A DNA stretch of 44,824 nt, from the NCBI GenBank assembly GCA_000433875.1, contig HF993320.1, positions 1-44,824 of the forward strand, in the 5' to 3' direction. The position numbers and the translations under genes are program-made. This stretch comes from Firmicutes bacterium CAG:884. GTDB lineage: Bacteria; Bacillota_I; Bacilli_A; RF39; UBA660. The notes under the pieces were generated by a model. That model searched no databases, was not told the DNA's origin, and worked only from the letters and a program-made list of their open reading frames with translations. Below are positions 16,389 to 25,455 of this stretch, one piece after another. How positions within the stretch are numbered: the first letter of the stretch is position 1; each line of letters starts with the position of its first letter.

Positions 16389-17393
16389 TTAAAATATATA
16401 TACTAACATTAAACATATAACAGCACTCACATAGAAAAATATCTTTTTCTTTCCTTCAAATGTATTTACTATTCCAGGAATTGCTAACATAAGTGAAGGC
16501 ATAAAATATTGCTGAAATCTACATGCTAAAGCACTTTTAGTTGCAAGTAAAGATGTTATTACTAATAACATAATATAATTATAATCTACTTTATAATTCT
16601 GAACATTTTCTTTATATTTTTTTCTTTGCAAATACATCATTATAAAACAAAATGAAGAAATTATAAAAACAGTATAATTAGCATACAATGCTCCATCTTT
16701 TGTATTTAAATATTTTAACAAATATGTTTTATCAATAAGTGAAATTAAATAAACATCCAATTTAAATGAAAGACTTATATATATCAAAAATGTCAATAAA
16801 AATTCAAGTATTATCTTCTTTTTTAAATCAATATTAAGATTTACTACTGGATACACAATTAATAGTCCAATCGCACTATTATGAAAGAGACTTGCTATTA
16901 ATATCATAATAAAATATTTCTTAAAATCTTTCTTTATTATTTGTTCAAAAGCAATTAGAAAAATTGAACCAGCAACCCACTGTCTAATCGCACTCATACT
17001 CAAATCATATATTCCAAATGATAAAAATACAAATATTGCAAAAGTATATCTATTATCATTAGTTATTTTTATCGAAAAATAATAAACACTAAAAATTAAT
17101 AATACACATTCCAAAAAAACAGCAACTTCATAATTATTAAAGAATATTTTAACTAAGAACAAAAATAAATTAAATAAAAAGTTATTAATAGTTAAAAGAC
17201 TATTTACACTCAAATCATTATACCATGTATGATAACTAATATAATCATTTCCAACAACTGCTCCTGGAATATATACTCTAAATGCAGAATACAATATTAG
17301 AACAATTGCAGAAAAATAAAGTAATTTTTTATTCTTATATTCTCTTGAAAGAAATAGTAAAAAAGCTATTATCGCTATCATTAAATATCTCAT
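16389..17393 (-). CDS. EpsG-family polysaccharide polymerase (Wzy-like)
   Basis: Predicted polymerase that joins flipped repeat units outside the membrane. The 334-residue protein is almost wholly hydrophobic with about ten membrane segments. The loop after the second helix has the EpsG feature FRVYIPGAVVGNDYISYHTW (Arg, Gly-Asn-Asp-Tyr, Tyr), and a later loop reads SMSAIRQWVAGSIFL, matching the conserved Arg-Gln of the family. It shares its start with the flippase end by four bases. As in most Wzy proteins there is little conserved sequence otherwise, so the call rests on topology, the two motifs and the locus. Confidence 0.85.
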   Translation of the reverse strand: MRYLMIAIIAFLLFLSREYKNKKLLYFSAIVLILYSAFRVYIPGAVVGNDYISYHTWYNDLSVNSLLTINNFLFNLFLFLVKIFFNNYEVAVFLECVLLIFSVYYFSIKITNDNRYTFAIFVFLSFGIYDLSMSAIRQWVAGSIFLIAFEQIIKKDFKKYFIMILIASLFHNSAIGLLIVYPVVNLNIDLKKKIILEFLLTFLIYISLSFKLDVYLISLIDKTYLLKYLNTKDGALYANYTVFIISSFCFIMMYLQRKKYKENVQNYKVDYNYIMLLVITSLLATKSALACRFQQYFMPSLMLAIPGIVNTFEGKKKIFFYVSAVICLMLVYIF

Positions 17394-18898
17394 TTTCTTT
17401 TCTTCTCCTTAAAAGCAAAAACATAACTTTTTAAAAGATCTCTAAACTCTTTAAAAACAATCATAAAAATTATAGTTATAAATATTACAATTATCATACT
17501 ATTTATAATCGCACTTAAAGCAAATGATAAAATAGTAATATTAAATACAAATCTATTTCTTAATACTTCATATGCAATCATTATACCAATTGTAATTAAA
17601 AACACAAATGAATATTGAAATAAATACTTTTTATATCCTTGATTAAATATATTTGTATATATATACTTTGGTAATACTACTATTGATACAATACCTGATA
17701 TAGCAGTTGCAAGTATTACACCAAACATACCAAAAGGTTTTACAAGTATTATTGATAATACAAGATTAATAATTGCTTCTGCTGCAACAATCCATTTTGT
17801 TTCCTTGTATTTGCCCATTGTTTCATAAGCTAAAATCAATGATCTTGAAGCAACGGTTTGAAATAAAGTTATACAAAGTATTACCTTACTAAACTTCCCC
17901 ATAATATATTTATTGCCAATCCATATCGTAATAAAATCATCATATTCTATGCATAGAATTACTGTTATTACAGCTGATAAATATAAAAATGTAATATTGA
18001 TTTTATCAAACACTTCACTTTTTTTCTTTTCATTTTCCTTATAAAATACATTCCCTGCACTAGAAGATATTGAAGTACTTAATAAATAAACAATTTGTGA
18101 CAAACACTTAATTATATAATTATACGAAGAGTAAATTGTTACAACTAAAGGACTTTGAGTTATACTTAAAATAATTATATCAGTGTTCATTTTTATTGTT
18201 CCAGATATTTTATGCCAAAACATATAGCCAACATCACAGAAACGATCTTTTGGCTTAATCTTAACCTTTTTAAGCCAAGGATATTCCTTAAATACTGTTC
18301 GATTACAGCATATATAGGCTAGCGTTCTTATCATTGTTGTAAAAATCAAAATAATAGCATAATCTACCTTTTTAGATAATAAATACATTTCAATAGCCAT
18401 TTCAACTACTTGATATATATTTAATATTATATTGATTTTATATAATTTTTGATCAGCTTGTATAACAAATCTTGGTGATATAAACAAGTACTCAATTATA
18501 CTACGTGTTAAATAAAGAATAAATACAAACTGTAAATATCTACTAGATAATGAATTATTTACAAAGAATTTTATAAAAAATGATAAGGAAAAACCAATTA
18601 AAAATATTATTAAACTAACATAATTCATTGTCTTTTTAGATTTTGAATATGTATAATTTATTTCATCTTTGTCTTTATCAATAAATAACTTATAATACTT
18701 TTGTACAATTAAACATCCTATTCCACCATCAATTAATGATAAATAGGAAAATATTTGATTGAACACTTGATTTGTTGAATATATTTCTTCACCAAGTGAA
18801 TGTAAAAACAAACGTACTCTAAATATACTCATAAGTGTTATTATAAAATATGGTATTATACTTGTTAATATATTTTTTATTGAATTTTTCTTTCTCAT
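17390..18898 (-). CDS. oligosaccharide flippase (Wzx, MATE/MVF-like)
   Basis: Moves undecaprenyl-diphosphate-linked repeat units across the membrane. 502 residues with about twelve to fourteen hydrophobic helices and a short basic N-terminus (MRKKNSIKNIL). Motif-like parts include FRVRLFLHSLGEEIYSTNQV, LIDGGIGCLIVQKYY and YSSYNYIIKCLSQIVYLLST, which fit polysaccharide biosynthesis transporters of the Wzx group. It overlaps the polymerase gene by four bases and follows the GT4 gene after an eight-base gap. Alternative within the superfamily (MurJ) is unlikely given the locus. Confidence 0.9.
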   Translation of the reverse strand: MRKKNSIKNILTSIIPYFIITLMSIFRVRLFLHSLGEEIYSTNQVFNQIFSYLSLIDGGIGCLIVQKYYKLFIDKDKDEINYTYSKSKKTMNYVSLIIFLIGFSLSFFIKFFVNNSLSSRYLQFVFILYLTRSIIEYLFISPRFVIQADQKLYKINIILNIYQVVEMAIEMYLLSKKVDYAIILIFTTMIRTLAYICCNRTVFKEYPWLKKVKIKPKDRFCDVGYMFWHKISGTIKMNTDIIILSITQSPLVVTIYSSYNYIIKCLSQIVYLLSTSISSSAGNVFYKENEKKKSEVFDKINITFLYLSAVITVILCIEYDDFITIWIGNKYIMGKFSKVILCITLFQTVASRSLILAYETMGKYKETKWIVAAEAIINLVLSIILVKPFGMFGVILATAISGIVSIVVLPKYIYTNIFNQGYKKYLFQYSFVFLITIGIMIAYEVLRNRFVFNITILSFALSAIINSMIIVIFITIIFMIVFKEFRDLLKSYVFAFKEKKRK

Positions 18899-18906
18899 TA
18901 TATCAC

Positions 18907-19992
18907 CTACATATTTTTCATATAATCATCAAACATTTTGTTCCAATTATATTTTTCGCTGTACAATTCATAGCCTTTTTCACTCATTTTCTTGTAATCT
19001 TCTTTTGTAATTTTTTTTATAATTTTAATAAATTCTTTTGCATCGTATTTAATCGCAAAACCTATTTTTTCTTTTTTTACAAGTTCATCTATGCCTGTAT
19101 TTTCGCATACGATTATTGGCTTACCTAAAGCCATTGCTTCATATACTTTATTAGGTGCAGAATATTTATGATTTGGTACCTCTGGGTTATATGTTGCAAA
19201 CAAAATATCACACTTATTTTCTAAATCTAAGACATCATCATATTTCAATTGACCATAAAAGAAAATGTTTGAATATTGATTTGATAATCCTTTTATATAC
19301 TCTTCATATTTTCCAAAGCCACCAATATGTAATTCAATATTACTATTTTTAGAAATTTCTTCACAAACTTCTTTTAATAATCTGTCATCTTGTAATATTC
19401 CAACATAGCATACCTTTATTTTGTTTGGGGTATATGAGTTTTGACATTTTATTTTCTTAATTTCAGGGGTATTATGAATAACATAAATTTTTTTGGGGTT
19501 TGCTTTTTCAATTTGTTTTTTTCTTTGTTCTGTACATATTATTACTGCATCTGCATTATTAAGAATTTTAATATCTTTTTTCTCGATAAAGTCTTTAAGA
19601 AAACTCAAATTATGGCAATCAACATAGTAATCATATACATCATATACTAATTTTTTGTTATATTTCTTTGAAATTTTATACCCAATGTATGCAGTATCAA
19701 AATCACAAGCATGAATTATATCATAATTATTGCGTTCTTTTTTTAAATTGTTATACAACCATATTTCAAATCCTAATAATTTGAAAATGTTTTTCATTCC
19801 ACTACCATATTTTGACTGCTTGTTGTAAAATTTATATTTTCCATCTAGCTTTTGTATATTGATATTTTGACGATTCCATCCAAATGCTATTACATCATTG
19901 TTATATTTCTTATAACTTTCAATTTCCTTTGTTGCACGTGAATCGTTTACAATAGAAGTGCTTCTTAAATATGCTATTCTATTTTTTTTCAT
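18907..19992 (-). CDS. family 4 glycosyltransferase
   Basis: Retaining GT-B enzyme with a cytoplasmic or membrane-associated location. The 361-residue product has an N-terminal domain with IIHACDFDTAYIGYKISKKY. The C-terminal donor-binding domain begins near KIKVCYVGILQDDR and contains NVYEAMALGK-like text: APNKVYEAMALGKPIIVC, then NTGIDELV. This corresponds to the E-x7-E pattern that grips the nucleotide sugar. It overlaps the next GT4 by 14 bases. Neither the donor nor the position in the repeat unit can be told from sequence. Confidence 0.9.
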   Translation of the reverse strand: MKKNRIAYLRSTSIVNDSRATKEIESYKKYNNDVIAFGWNRQNINIQKLDGKYKFYNKQSKYGSGMKNIFKLLGFEIWLYNNLKKERNNYDIIHACDFDTAYIGYKISKKYNKKLVYDVYDYYVDCHNLSFLKDFIEKKDIKILNNADAVIICTEQRKKQIEKANPKKIYVIHNTPEIKKIKCQNSYTPNKIKVCYVGILQDDRLLKEVCEEISKNSNIELHIGGFGKYEEYIKGLSNQYSNIFFYGQLKYDDVLDLENKCDILFATYNPEVPNHKYSAPNKVYEAMALGKPIIVCENTGIDELVKKEKIGFAIKYDAKEFIKIIKKITKEDYKKMSEKGYELYSEKYNWNKMFDDYMKNM

Positions 19993-21094
19993 ATATTTTC
20001 ACATAACTTTCCATTACATTTTCAAGCAAATATTTTTCAACCATTTTTTTGCTATTTTTCCCCATTTTTTTTGCTAACTCTTTATTGATATATATTTCAT
20101 TAACCTTTTTAGCAAATTCTTCATTATTATCAACATCTACAACATAACCATTTTTGTTGTTTTCAACAAGATCCGCATTACCTCTACAATTTGTTACAAC
20201 AAGTGGCATACTATTATACATTGCTTCCATTACATTAACTGGCAATCCTTCTTGTTTTGATGATGATAGAGCTAAATTGCTTATTTTTAACAATTTAGCA
20301 ATATCCCTTCGGAAGCCCAATAAATGGACTTGTTTAGTTAGCCCTAATTCTTCAACTAACTTGTTGCATCTGCCATCAATCAAATCCTTGCCCGGTAATA
20401 ATAGATGCATATCTTTATGTTTTTTTAATTCCTTTTCAAGGGTTTTAACTAACCATTCCTGTCTTTTACGATCTGATATTTCCGCTGCATAAATCATAAT
20501 GTAATCTTTTTCTTTTATTCCAAGTTGTTTTCTTAACAATCTTTTTTCTTCTTTGGTAATATTCACATCCATATTTTCTTTAATAAGTCCTATGCCTTCA
20601 ACAAATTCAGTGTCACAATAAAAATCTTTTTTTGCTTTATTATAATCATATTTATTTATTGTAATTATTGTATCAGTATACCTTGATAAATATTTTTCGG
20701 CATTATAAAATAATAGCCAATATTTTAATGGCGCTCCTTCATAAAAATGAAATCCGTGGGCCATATAAATTACACGTGCTTTTGTTTTTGCATTTTTGGC
20801 TGCTAATCTTGTAATTGCACCACCAAATGGAGTATGGCAAAAGATAATGTCATAATCACCATCTTTAATTATTTTTTTCATCTGTTTATATGAATTTATA
20901 TTATCAGTTATGTTAAAGCTTCTAGCAAAGCATACATCATATTTTTTATCTACATAAGGTATTTCGACATTTTCGTTTCTAGATGCTGTATGTACTATAT
21001 ATCCATTATCGTGAAAGTATTTTAACTGTGGAATTAAAAACTTTATATAAAAATAATCAACGTTTGCTGCAAATAATATTTTTTTTTGTTTCAT
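19979..21094 (-). CDS. family 4 glycosyltransferase (EpsD/CapM-like)
   Basis: 371-residue GT-B enzyme. The N-terminal half is like EpsD/CapM proteins: KKILFAANVDYFYIKFLIPQ, IIFCHTPFGGAITRLAAK and VIYMAHGFHFYEGAPLKYW. The C-terminal half has IMIYAAEISDRKRQEWLV and the donor-binding SSSKQEGLPVNVMEAMYNS followed by PLVVTNCRGNADLV. In related loci such a gene adds the second sugar to the primed lipid. It is the first glycosyltransferase after the LCP gene, with only an 11-base gap. The 3' end overlaps the next gene by 14 bases. Confidence 0.92.
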   Translation of the reverse strand: MKQKKILFAANVDYFYIKFLIPQLKYFHDNGYIVHTASRNENVEIPYVDKKYDVCFARSFNITDNINSYKQMKKIIKDGDYDIIFCHTPFGGAITRLAAKNAKTKARVIYMAHGFHFYEGAPLKYWLLFYNAEKYLSRYTDTIITINKYDYNKAKKDFYCDTEFVEGIGLIKENMDVNITKEEKRLLRKQLGIKEKDYIMIYAAEISDRKRQEWLVKTLEKELKKHKDMHLLLPGKDLIDGRCNKLVEELGLTKQVHLLGFRRDIAKLLKISNLALSSSKQEGLPVNVMEAMYNSMPLVVTNCRGNADLVENNKNGYVVDVDNNEEFAKKVNEIYINKELAKKMGKNSKKMVEKYLLENVMESYVKIYEKK

Positions 21095-21105
21095 AAAACC
21101 TCCTG

Positions 21106-22548
21106 CTATTTAGTGAATTCTTTTATTTTATTTCTCGCGTTTTTAACTGACTCATCATTTTGTTTCATAACATACAATTCTAAATTAGGATATGTATATG
21201 TATCATATGTATAGAAATCAGAGCCTATTAAGTTTTGTGTTTCTATTGTCCAACCCTTCATATTATTTAATTGTTTTTTAACCAGTTTAGCTATGCTCTT
21301 ATTGTCCAAATTAGTATTAAAATTATCACTTATACTATCTAATATTTTAGTATAATTTGTAATCAATGTTGTTGATGATGTCATTTTCTTTATAACTGCT
21401 GTTAATATTTTTTGTTGGTTTTTAACTCTTTGAACATCACCATTTGAAAAAGCATGTCTTTCTCTTGCATACATTAAAGCAAAATAGCCATTTAGATGTA
21501 TATTTCCTTTGTTGTAGCACAATCCATCACATCCATATGCACAAAAGTATGATTCATTATATATATCTACTCCACCTATAGCATCAATTACTTTCTCAAC
21601 TGTTGAAAAGTTTACTTTCGCATAATAGTTAACTTCTATATCAAGTAACTCTTCTACAGCTTTAACAGATGTTTCAATACCATAGTAGCCAGCATGTGTT
21701 AATTTATCTTTTGCACCTTTTCCTGGTAATTCAACATAATAATCTCTTGGAATTGATGTTAATAAAATTCTATTATTAACAGGATCAATAGTTGCTACCA
21801 TATTTACATCAGTATTTGTAACATATCCTATAGAACCATAAGCATCCCCGCCAGCAATATATAAATTAAATGGTGTATTAGTTACATCAACATATTTTAC
21901 AATATCTATTGTTTCAACTAATATTTGAACTGTATCTAACTCTTTTACCTTTATTCCTAAATATGCTAGATCTGTTTTAATCAAGCTATAAACTGATTCA
22001 TTAACTAATATAGCAGATACTTCTTTATCATTTAATCCATTTAATAAATCTTCTATATTCTCATATCCTTTTTTATCATAAGTTATTTTTTTGTCTAACA
22101 TTTTAAATGCTTTTCCATTATTTTCTTTAGCGGATGCTGAATTATAATAACCTATTTTTTTATTTAATAATTCATTTATATCTTTTGTTCTATCATCTTC
22201 TAATACAAGTACATAAAAGGTTTCTTTTTGAACTATGGAATTATCAATTTTATCTAGAAAATCAATTAATTTATCTACATAAACAACTCCTGAATAAAAT
22301 AGAATTCCCGACATTAATAACAATATTATTGTACTTGTTATTTTAAGTGATATTTTTACTTTTTTAGGAATTATTAATAATAGTAATAATACATATATTA
22401 CGCCTATTATTACTCCTAACATAATTAAATACTTATTTGGTAACATATTTAAATTAATTAAATACACAAAAAAAACTATTGTCAATATAATTGAAATAAT
22501 TGATAAAAAAATACATATATTTCTCGTTTGCTTTCTGCTTTTTTTCAT
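21106..22548 (-). CDS. LytR-CpsA-Psr (LCP) family polymer ligase
   Basis: LCP proteins transfer undecaprenyl-linked polymers onto peptidoglycan on the outer face of the membrane. The 480-residue product has three N-terminal membrane helices (about 10-32, 40-60 and 70-90), an accessory domain (about 110-220), and the LCP domain. In the LCP domain, RILLTSIPRDYYVELP carries the conserved Arg-Asp, KLTHAGYYG follows, then VNFSTVEKVIDAIGGVDIY, and ALMYARERHAFSNGDVQR carries the Arg cluster that binds the diphosphate. Three cysteines at 336, 340 and 344 (CAYGCDGLC) are unusual. It leads the polysaccharide operon, with an extended -10 promoter and AAAGGAAG ribosome site. Confidence 0.94.
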   Translation of the reverse strand: MKKSRKQTRNICIFLSIISIILTIVFFVYLINLNMLPNKYLIMLGVIIGVIYVLLLLLIIPKKVKISLKITSTIILLLMSGILFYSGVVYVDKLIDFLDKIDNSIVQKETFYVLVLEDDRTKDINELLNKKIGYYNSASAKENNGKAFKMLDKKITYDKKGYENIEDLLNGLNDKEVSAILVNESVYSLIKTDLAYLGIKVKELDTVQILVETIDIVKYVDVTNTPFNLYIAGGDAYGSIGYVTNTDVNMVATIDPVNNRILLTSIPRDYYVELPGKGAKDKLTHAGYYGIETSVKAVEELLDIEVNYYAKVNFSTVEKVIDAIGGVDIYNESYFCAYGCDGLCYNKGNIHLNGYFALMYARERHAFSNGDVQRVKNQQKILTAVIKKMTSSTTLITNYTKILDSISDNFNTNLDNKSIAKLVKKQLNNMKGWTIETQNLIGSDFYTYDTYTYPNLELYVMKQNDESVKNARNKIKEFTK

Positions 22549-22579
22549 TATACATCTTCCTTTACTACTTACTTACATT

Positions 22580-22588
22580 ATTATAGCA
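22580..22588 (-). promoter_or_regulatory. extended -10 promoter of the polysaccharide operon
   Basis: TGCTATAAT on the minus strand, 32 bases before the LCP ATG. The -35 region (TTTTAT) is poor. Confidence 0.55.
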
Positions 22589-22611
22589 TATTATTGTTTA
22601 TAATAAAAGAA

Positions 22612-22637
22612 AAAACATAGCAACTTTACTATGTTTT
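22612..22637 (-). terminator. terminator of secG
   Basis: Minus strand: AAAACATAG, loop TAAAGTTG, CTATGTTTT plus two Ts. It is an exact nine-pair stem directly after the secG stop. Confidence 0.8.
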
Positions 22638-22640
22638 ACT

Positions 22641-22856
22641 TTAAAATCCTTTATACATACATAGAATGAAGAATATTATTCCTAGAACGAAAGTTAATCT
22701 ACTTATAAATAGTTCTCCTCCGCGCTCTTTTCTATTTGCGAATAAATTTTCATTGCCACCTGTAAATGCTCCTGCTGCTGATTCTGCTTTTCCACTTTGA
22801 AGTAATACGATGGCTATTAATAGTATGCATACTATAATTAATATAACTTTATACAT
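22641..22856 (-). CDS. secG: preprotein translocase subunit SecG
   Basis: Small membrane subunit of the SecYEG channel. I start it at ATG 22856, because GGAGG lies four bases upstream while the earlier in-frame ATG at 22916 lies upstream of the promoter. This gives 71 residues: a first helix (MYKVILIIVCILLIAIVLLQ), the family signature LLQSGKAESAAGAFTGGNE, a polar loop with FANRKERGGELF, and a second helix ending CMYKGF. Normal SecG length is about 70-80. It is a single-gene unit between its own strong promoter and a strong terminator. Confidence 0.93.
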   Translation of the reverse strand: MYKVILIIVCILLIAIVLLQSGKAESAAGAFTGGNENLFANRKERGGELFISRLTFVLGIIFFILCMYKGF

Positions 22857-22878
22857 TTTTCCTCCATTACTACCATAA

Positions 22879-22907
22879 ATTATAGTATATAATTTATTTA
22901 AAGTCAA
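22879..22907 (-). promoter_or_regulatory. promoter of secG
   Basis: TTGACT (22907-22902), 17 bases, TATAAT (22884-22879) on the minus strand. One of the best sigma-A type promoters in the window. Confidence 0.75.
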
Positions 22908-22936
22908 TTTTTTCAATATGTTTTAGAAAAATATTT

Positions 22937-24199
22937 CTAAAATTGATTATTTTTTATTATCAAACTTGATTTATTTTTAAAGTTTAATGTTTTTATAAAT
23001 AGTTCATAGTCTTTTAGATTTAATTTTTCAATTATATTATATCTATCTTCATATTTTCCATATTTAATTATTGACGCTGTTATATTATCATTCATTGCAT
23101 AGATATTTTCACTTGTATATATTAAATTACTTTTTAAAACTTTTTTATATCTATAAAAACTATTTTCTTCTATTTCTTTATTTAATACTTCTTTTTCTAT
23201 ATTTTCAAGTAATTCATTATAATTTTTACTTTCACCAAATATAGTTAGTACTAGATGGTTATCAATAATATCATAGTCAAATCCACAGGATTCTGCCATT
23301 ATTCCTTGATTTTTCATTTTTTCATTAAAGATTGATGAACCACCAAATTTACTGTTTAAATAAATACTTGCATATGTCATTATATCTATTTTATTTAGGT
23401 TTAATTCATCAATATTTATTTTGTAGCTCATACTTACTTTTGGTACTGATACATCCATAATAATAGTACTTGATTCTCTTTCAACTTTATCTGGTTCATC
23501 ATATTTGATTTTTTGTACGTTTATTTTCGATGTATTATCTTTTCTATATTTTTTGACTATTTCAAATACTTTTTTGTAATCAACCTTACCAGTTACTACA
23601 AGGATCATATTAGAGTTTTGGTAAAAACTATTATATACTTTATATAAGTCTTCTTTTGTCACACTTGCTATACTTTCTTTGGTTCCGATAACTGAGTTTT
23701 TTATTGGATGATTTATAAATACATTATTCATTATTTCTTCATACATTCTTCTATATGGATCATCTCTTACCATTTTTATTTCTTCGCCAATAATTCCTTG
23801 TTCTTTTTCAATATTTTCATCTGTAAAATATGGTTTGTTTGTATATTCTAGTAAAAATTTAAGGTTTTCTTCAAAGTTATCACTTCCAGAAAAGAGATAG
23901 CTTGTTTTAAAATATGATGTTGATGCATTAGCATCTGCACCTTTTTCAGCATAGAAATTAAAGGGATCAGTTCCGTTTTCACTTTCAAACATTTTGTGTT
24001 CTAAAAAGTGTGCGACTCCTTGTGGCGTGATTATTTCTTTACCATCTAAGATAAATTTGTTATCAATTGAGCCATATTTTGTTGTTAATACTGCATAGTT
24101 GCCTTCACCTTTATTGTTTGGTACAACATAAACTTCTAGATTATTTATTTTATCATAATACATTTCTAAATCTAGATGTGAGAGATTAATTTTTTTCAT
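22937..24199 (-). CDS. ymfH: M16 zinc peptidase of the YmfH type
   Basis: 420-residue M16 (pitrilysin/insulinase-like) protein with an intact inverted zinc motif, HFLEH (in GVAHFLEHKMFE, near residue 67-71), and the downstream acidic helix IEKEQGIIGEEIKM that supplies the third ligand. Members of this pair are annotated in Bacillus as associated with EF-P 5-aminopentanol modification, although the role is not well defined; EF-P itself is encoded at 33073-33630. It overlaps its partner by 14 bases, the classic active/inactive M16 gene pair that forms a heterodimer. Confidence 0.92.
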   Translation of the reverse strand: MKKINLSHLDLEMYYDKINNLEVYVVPNNKGEGNYAVLTTKYGSIDNKFILDGKEIITPQGVAHFLEHKMFESENGTDPFNFYAEKGADANASTSYFKTSYLFSGSDNFEENLKFLLEYTNKPYFTDENIEKEQGIIGEEIKMVRDDPYRRMYEEIMNNVFINHPIKNSVIGTKESIASVTKEDLYKVYNSFYQNSNMILVVTGKVDYKKVFEIVKKYRKDNTSKINVQKIKYDEPDKVERESSTIIMDVSVPKVSMSYKINIDELNLNKIDIMTYASIYLNSKFGGSSIFNEKMKNQGIMAESCGFDYDIIDNHLVLTIFGESKNYNELLENIEKEVLNKEIEENSFYRYKKVLKSNLIYTSENIYAMNDNITASIIKYGKYEDRYNIIEKLNLKDYELFIKTLNFKNKSSLIIKNNQF

Positions 24200-25412
24200 C
24201 TAATACCCCCTTTATTAAATATACTGAATCGGGTTTTATTTTTTTTGCTAATTCGATTATTTCTTCTTTCGTTACTTTATCAATTTTTTTAATTCTTTCT
24301 TCTAATGTATCATATTTTAAATATTCAACGCTTGCCATACTACTTACAAGGCTTATTTCTGAATCATATAGTTCTTTTATACTGCTTTTAAATGTTGTTT
24401 TAGCATTTTCTATTTCTTGTTCAGTAAATTCACCATTTTTCATACTTTCAATTTGTTTTAATACTTCTTTTAGGGTTTTGTTATAGTTTTTCTTATCTAT
24501 TCCTGCATATACAAACATACTATTAGTAACGGGCGCGATGGTACTTGCTATACTATAACATAGCGATGATTTTTCTCTTACGTTTTGGAATAGTTTACTA
24601 TCTGGCGATCCACCTAGAATAAAAGAATAAATACTTGCGACATATTGCATTTCATAGGCATCCATTGGTTCTATTTTACATCCAAGAGCGAATGTTGATT
24701 GTCTTACTTTTTTTGTTTCAATAACTTTTTTGAGATTTGTTCTATATTTTTTGTGTTCAATTATATGATTTAATACTTTTTCTTTAGTTTCTTTAAAATA
24801 TTTATTTATTATATCTATATTATTATATTCACCTATTACATATATATCTACGGTATCGTTTTTTAAAACGTTTAAGTAATATTCATACAAATTATTTCCG
24901 TCTATTTTTTCTAAATCTTCGATATAACCATCTTGATGATAAGAAAATGGTGATGACGGACTCATTATTTCTCTTATGCGATTTCTTGCGTAGCGTTTCG
25001 GGCTATCATAAATATCTTCTATATATTTTCTTATATAGTTTTTACTTATATTTAATGTTTGTTCATCAAATGATTTATTGTTTACATTTGGGTTGAAGAT
25101 CATTTCCATTAAGAATGCTATTACTTTTTCTAGATTTCCTTCTTCTGTATATTTGTCGCTTAGTGTTGTTATACTAAAGCTCATTATTGAATAATTTCCA
25201 GATGAACATACATTATATCCATAATTTGCATTATATAATTCTTCACTTTCAATTACCATTTCCCTTTCGGTTTTATATTTTTTAGTGCCTCTATTTAACA
25301 TATCTGCTAAAATATTTCTTTTTGTTATTTCATCTTTTTTTATTTTTCTTCTGAAGTCTACTCTTATATAAACTGTTTTGAATTTATCGGTTTTAATTTG
25401 GTGTAGTTTCAT
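24186..25412 (-). CDS. ymfF: M16-like protein of the YmfF type (catalytically silent partner)
   Basis: 408-residue M16-fold protein. The position of HxxEH is occupied by RNILADMLNRGTKKY, so zinc ligands are missing, as is usual for YmfF. Recognisable M16 parts are ELYNANYGYNVCSSGNYS, the second-domain ALGCKIEPMDAYEMQYV and LGGSPDSKLFQNVREKSSLC, followed by YAGIDKKNY. It probably pairs with the active YmfH encoded directly downstream. GGAGG-type site before the ATG at 25412, and a terminator-like hairpin of deoD lies just upstream, so part of its transcription may be read-through. Confidence 0.92.
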   Translation of the reverse strand: MKLHQIKTDKFKTVYIRVDFRRKIKKDEITKRNILADMLNRGTKKYKTEREMVIESEELYNANYGYNVCSSGNYSIMSFSITTLSDKYTEEGNLEKVIAFLMEMIFNPNVNNKSFDEQTLNISKNYIRKYIEDIYDSPKRYARNRIREIMSPSSPFSYHQDGYIEDLEKIDGNNLYEYYLNVLKNDTVDIYVIGEYNNIDIINKYFKETKEKVLNHIIEHKKYRTNLKKVIETKKVRQSTFALGCKIEPMDAYEMQYVASIYSFILGGSPDSKLFQNVREKSSLCYSIASTIAPVTNSMFVYAGIDKKNYNKTLKEVLKQIESMKNGEFTEQEIENAKTTFKSSIKELYDSEISLVSSMASVEYLKYDTLEERIKKIDKVTKEEIIELAKKIKPDSVYLIKGVLDEKN

Positions 25413-25423
25413 TTTTCCTCCTT

Positions 25424-25455
25424 TTTAAAAAGTCAGTATTGTTATACTGATTTTA
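25424..25455 (-). terminator. terminator-like hairpin between deoD and ymfF
   Basis: Minus strand: TCAGTAT, loop AACA, ATACTGA, then CTTTTT. It begins within the last deoD codons and lies inside an otherwise continuous minus-strand gene run, so it may attenuate rather than fully stop. Confidence 0.6.
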
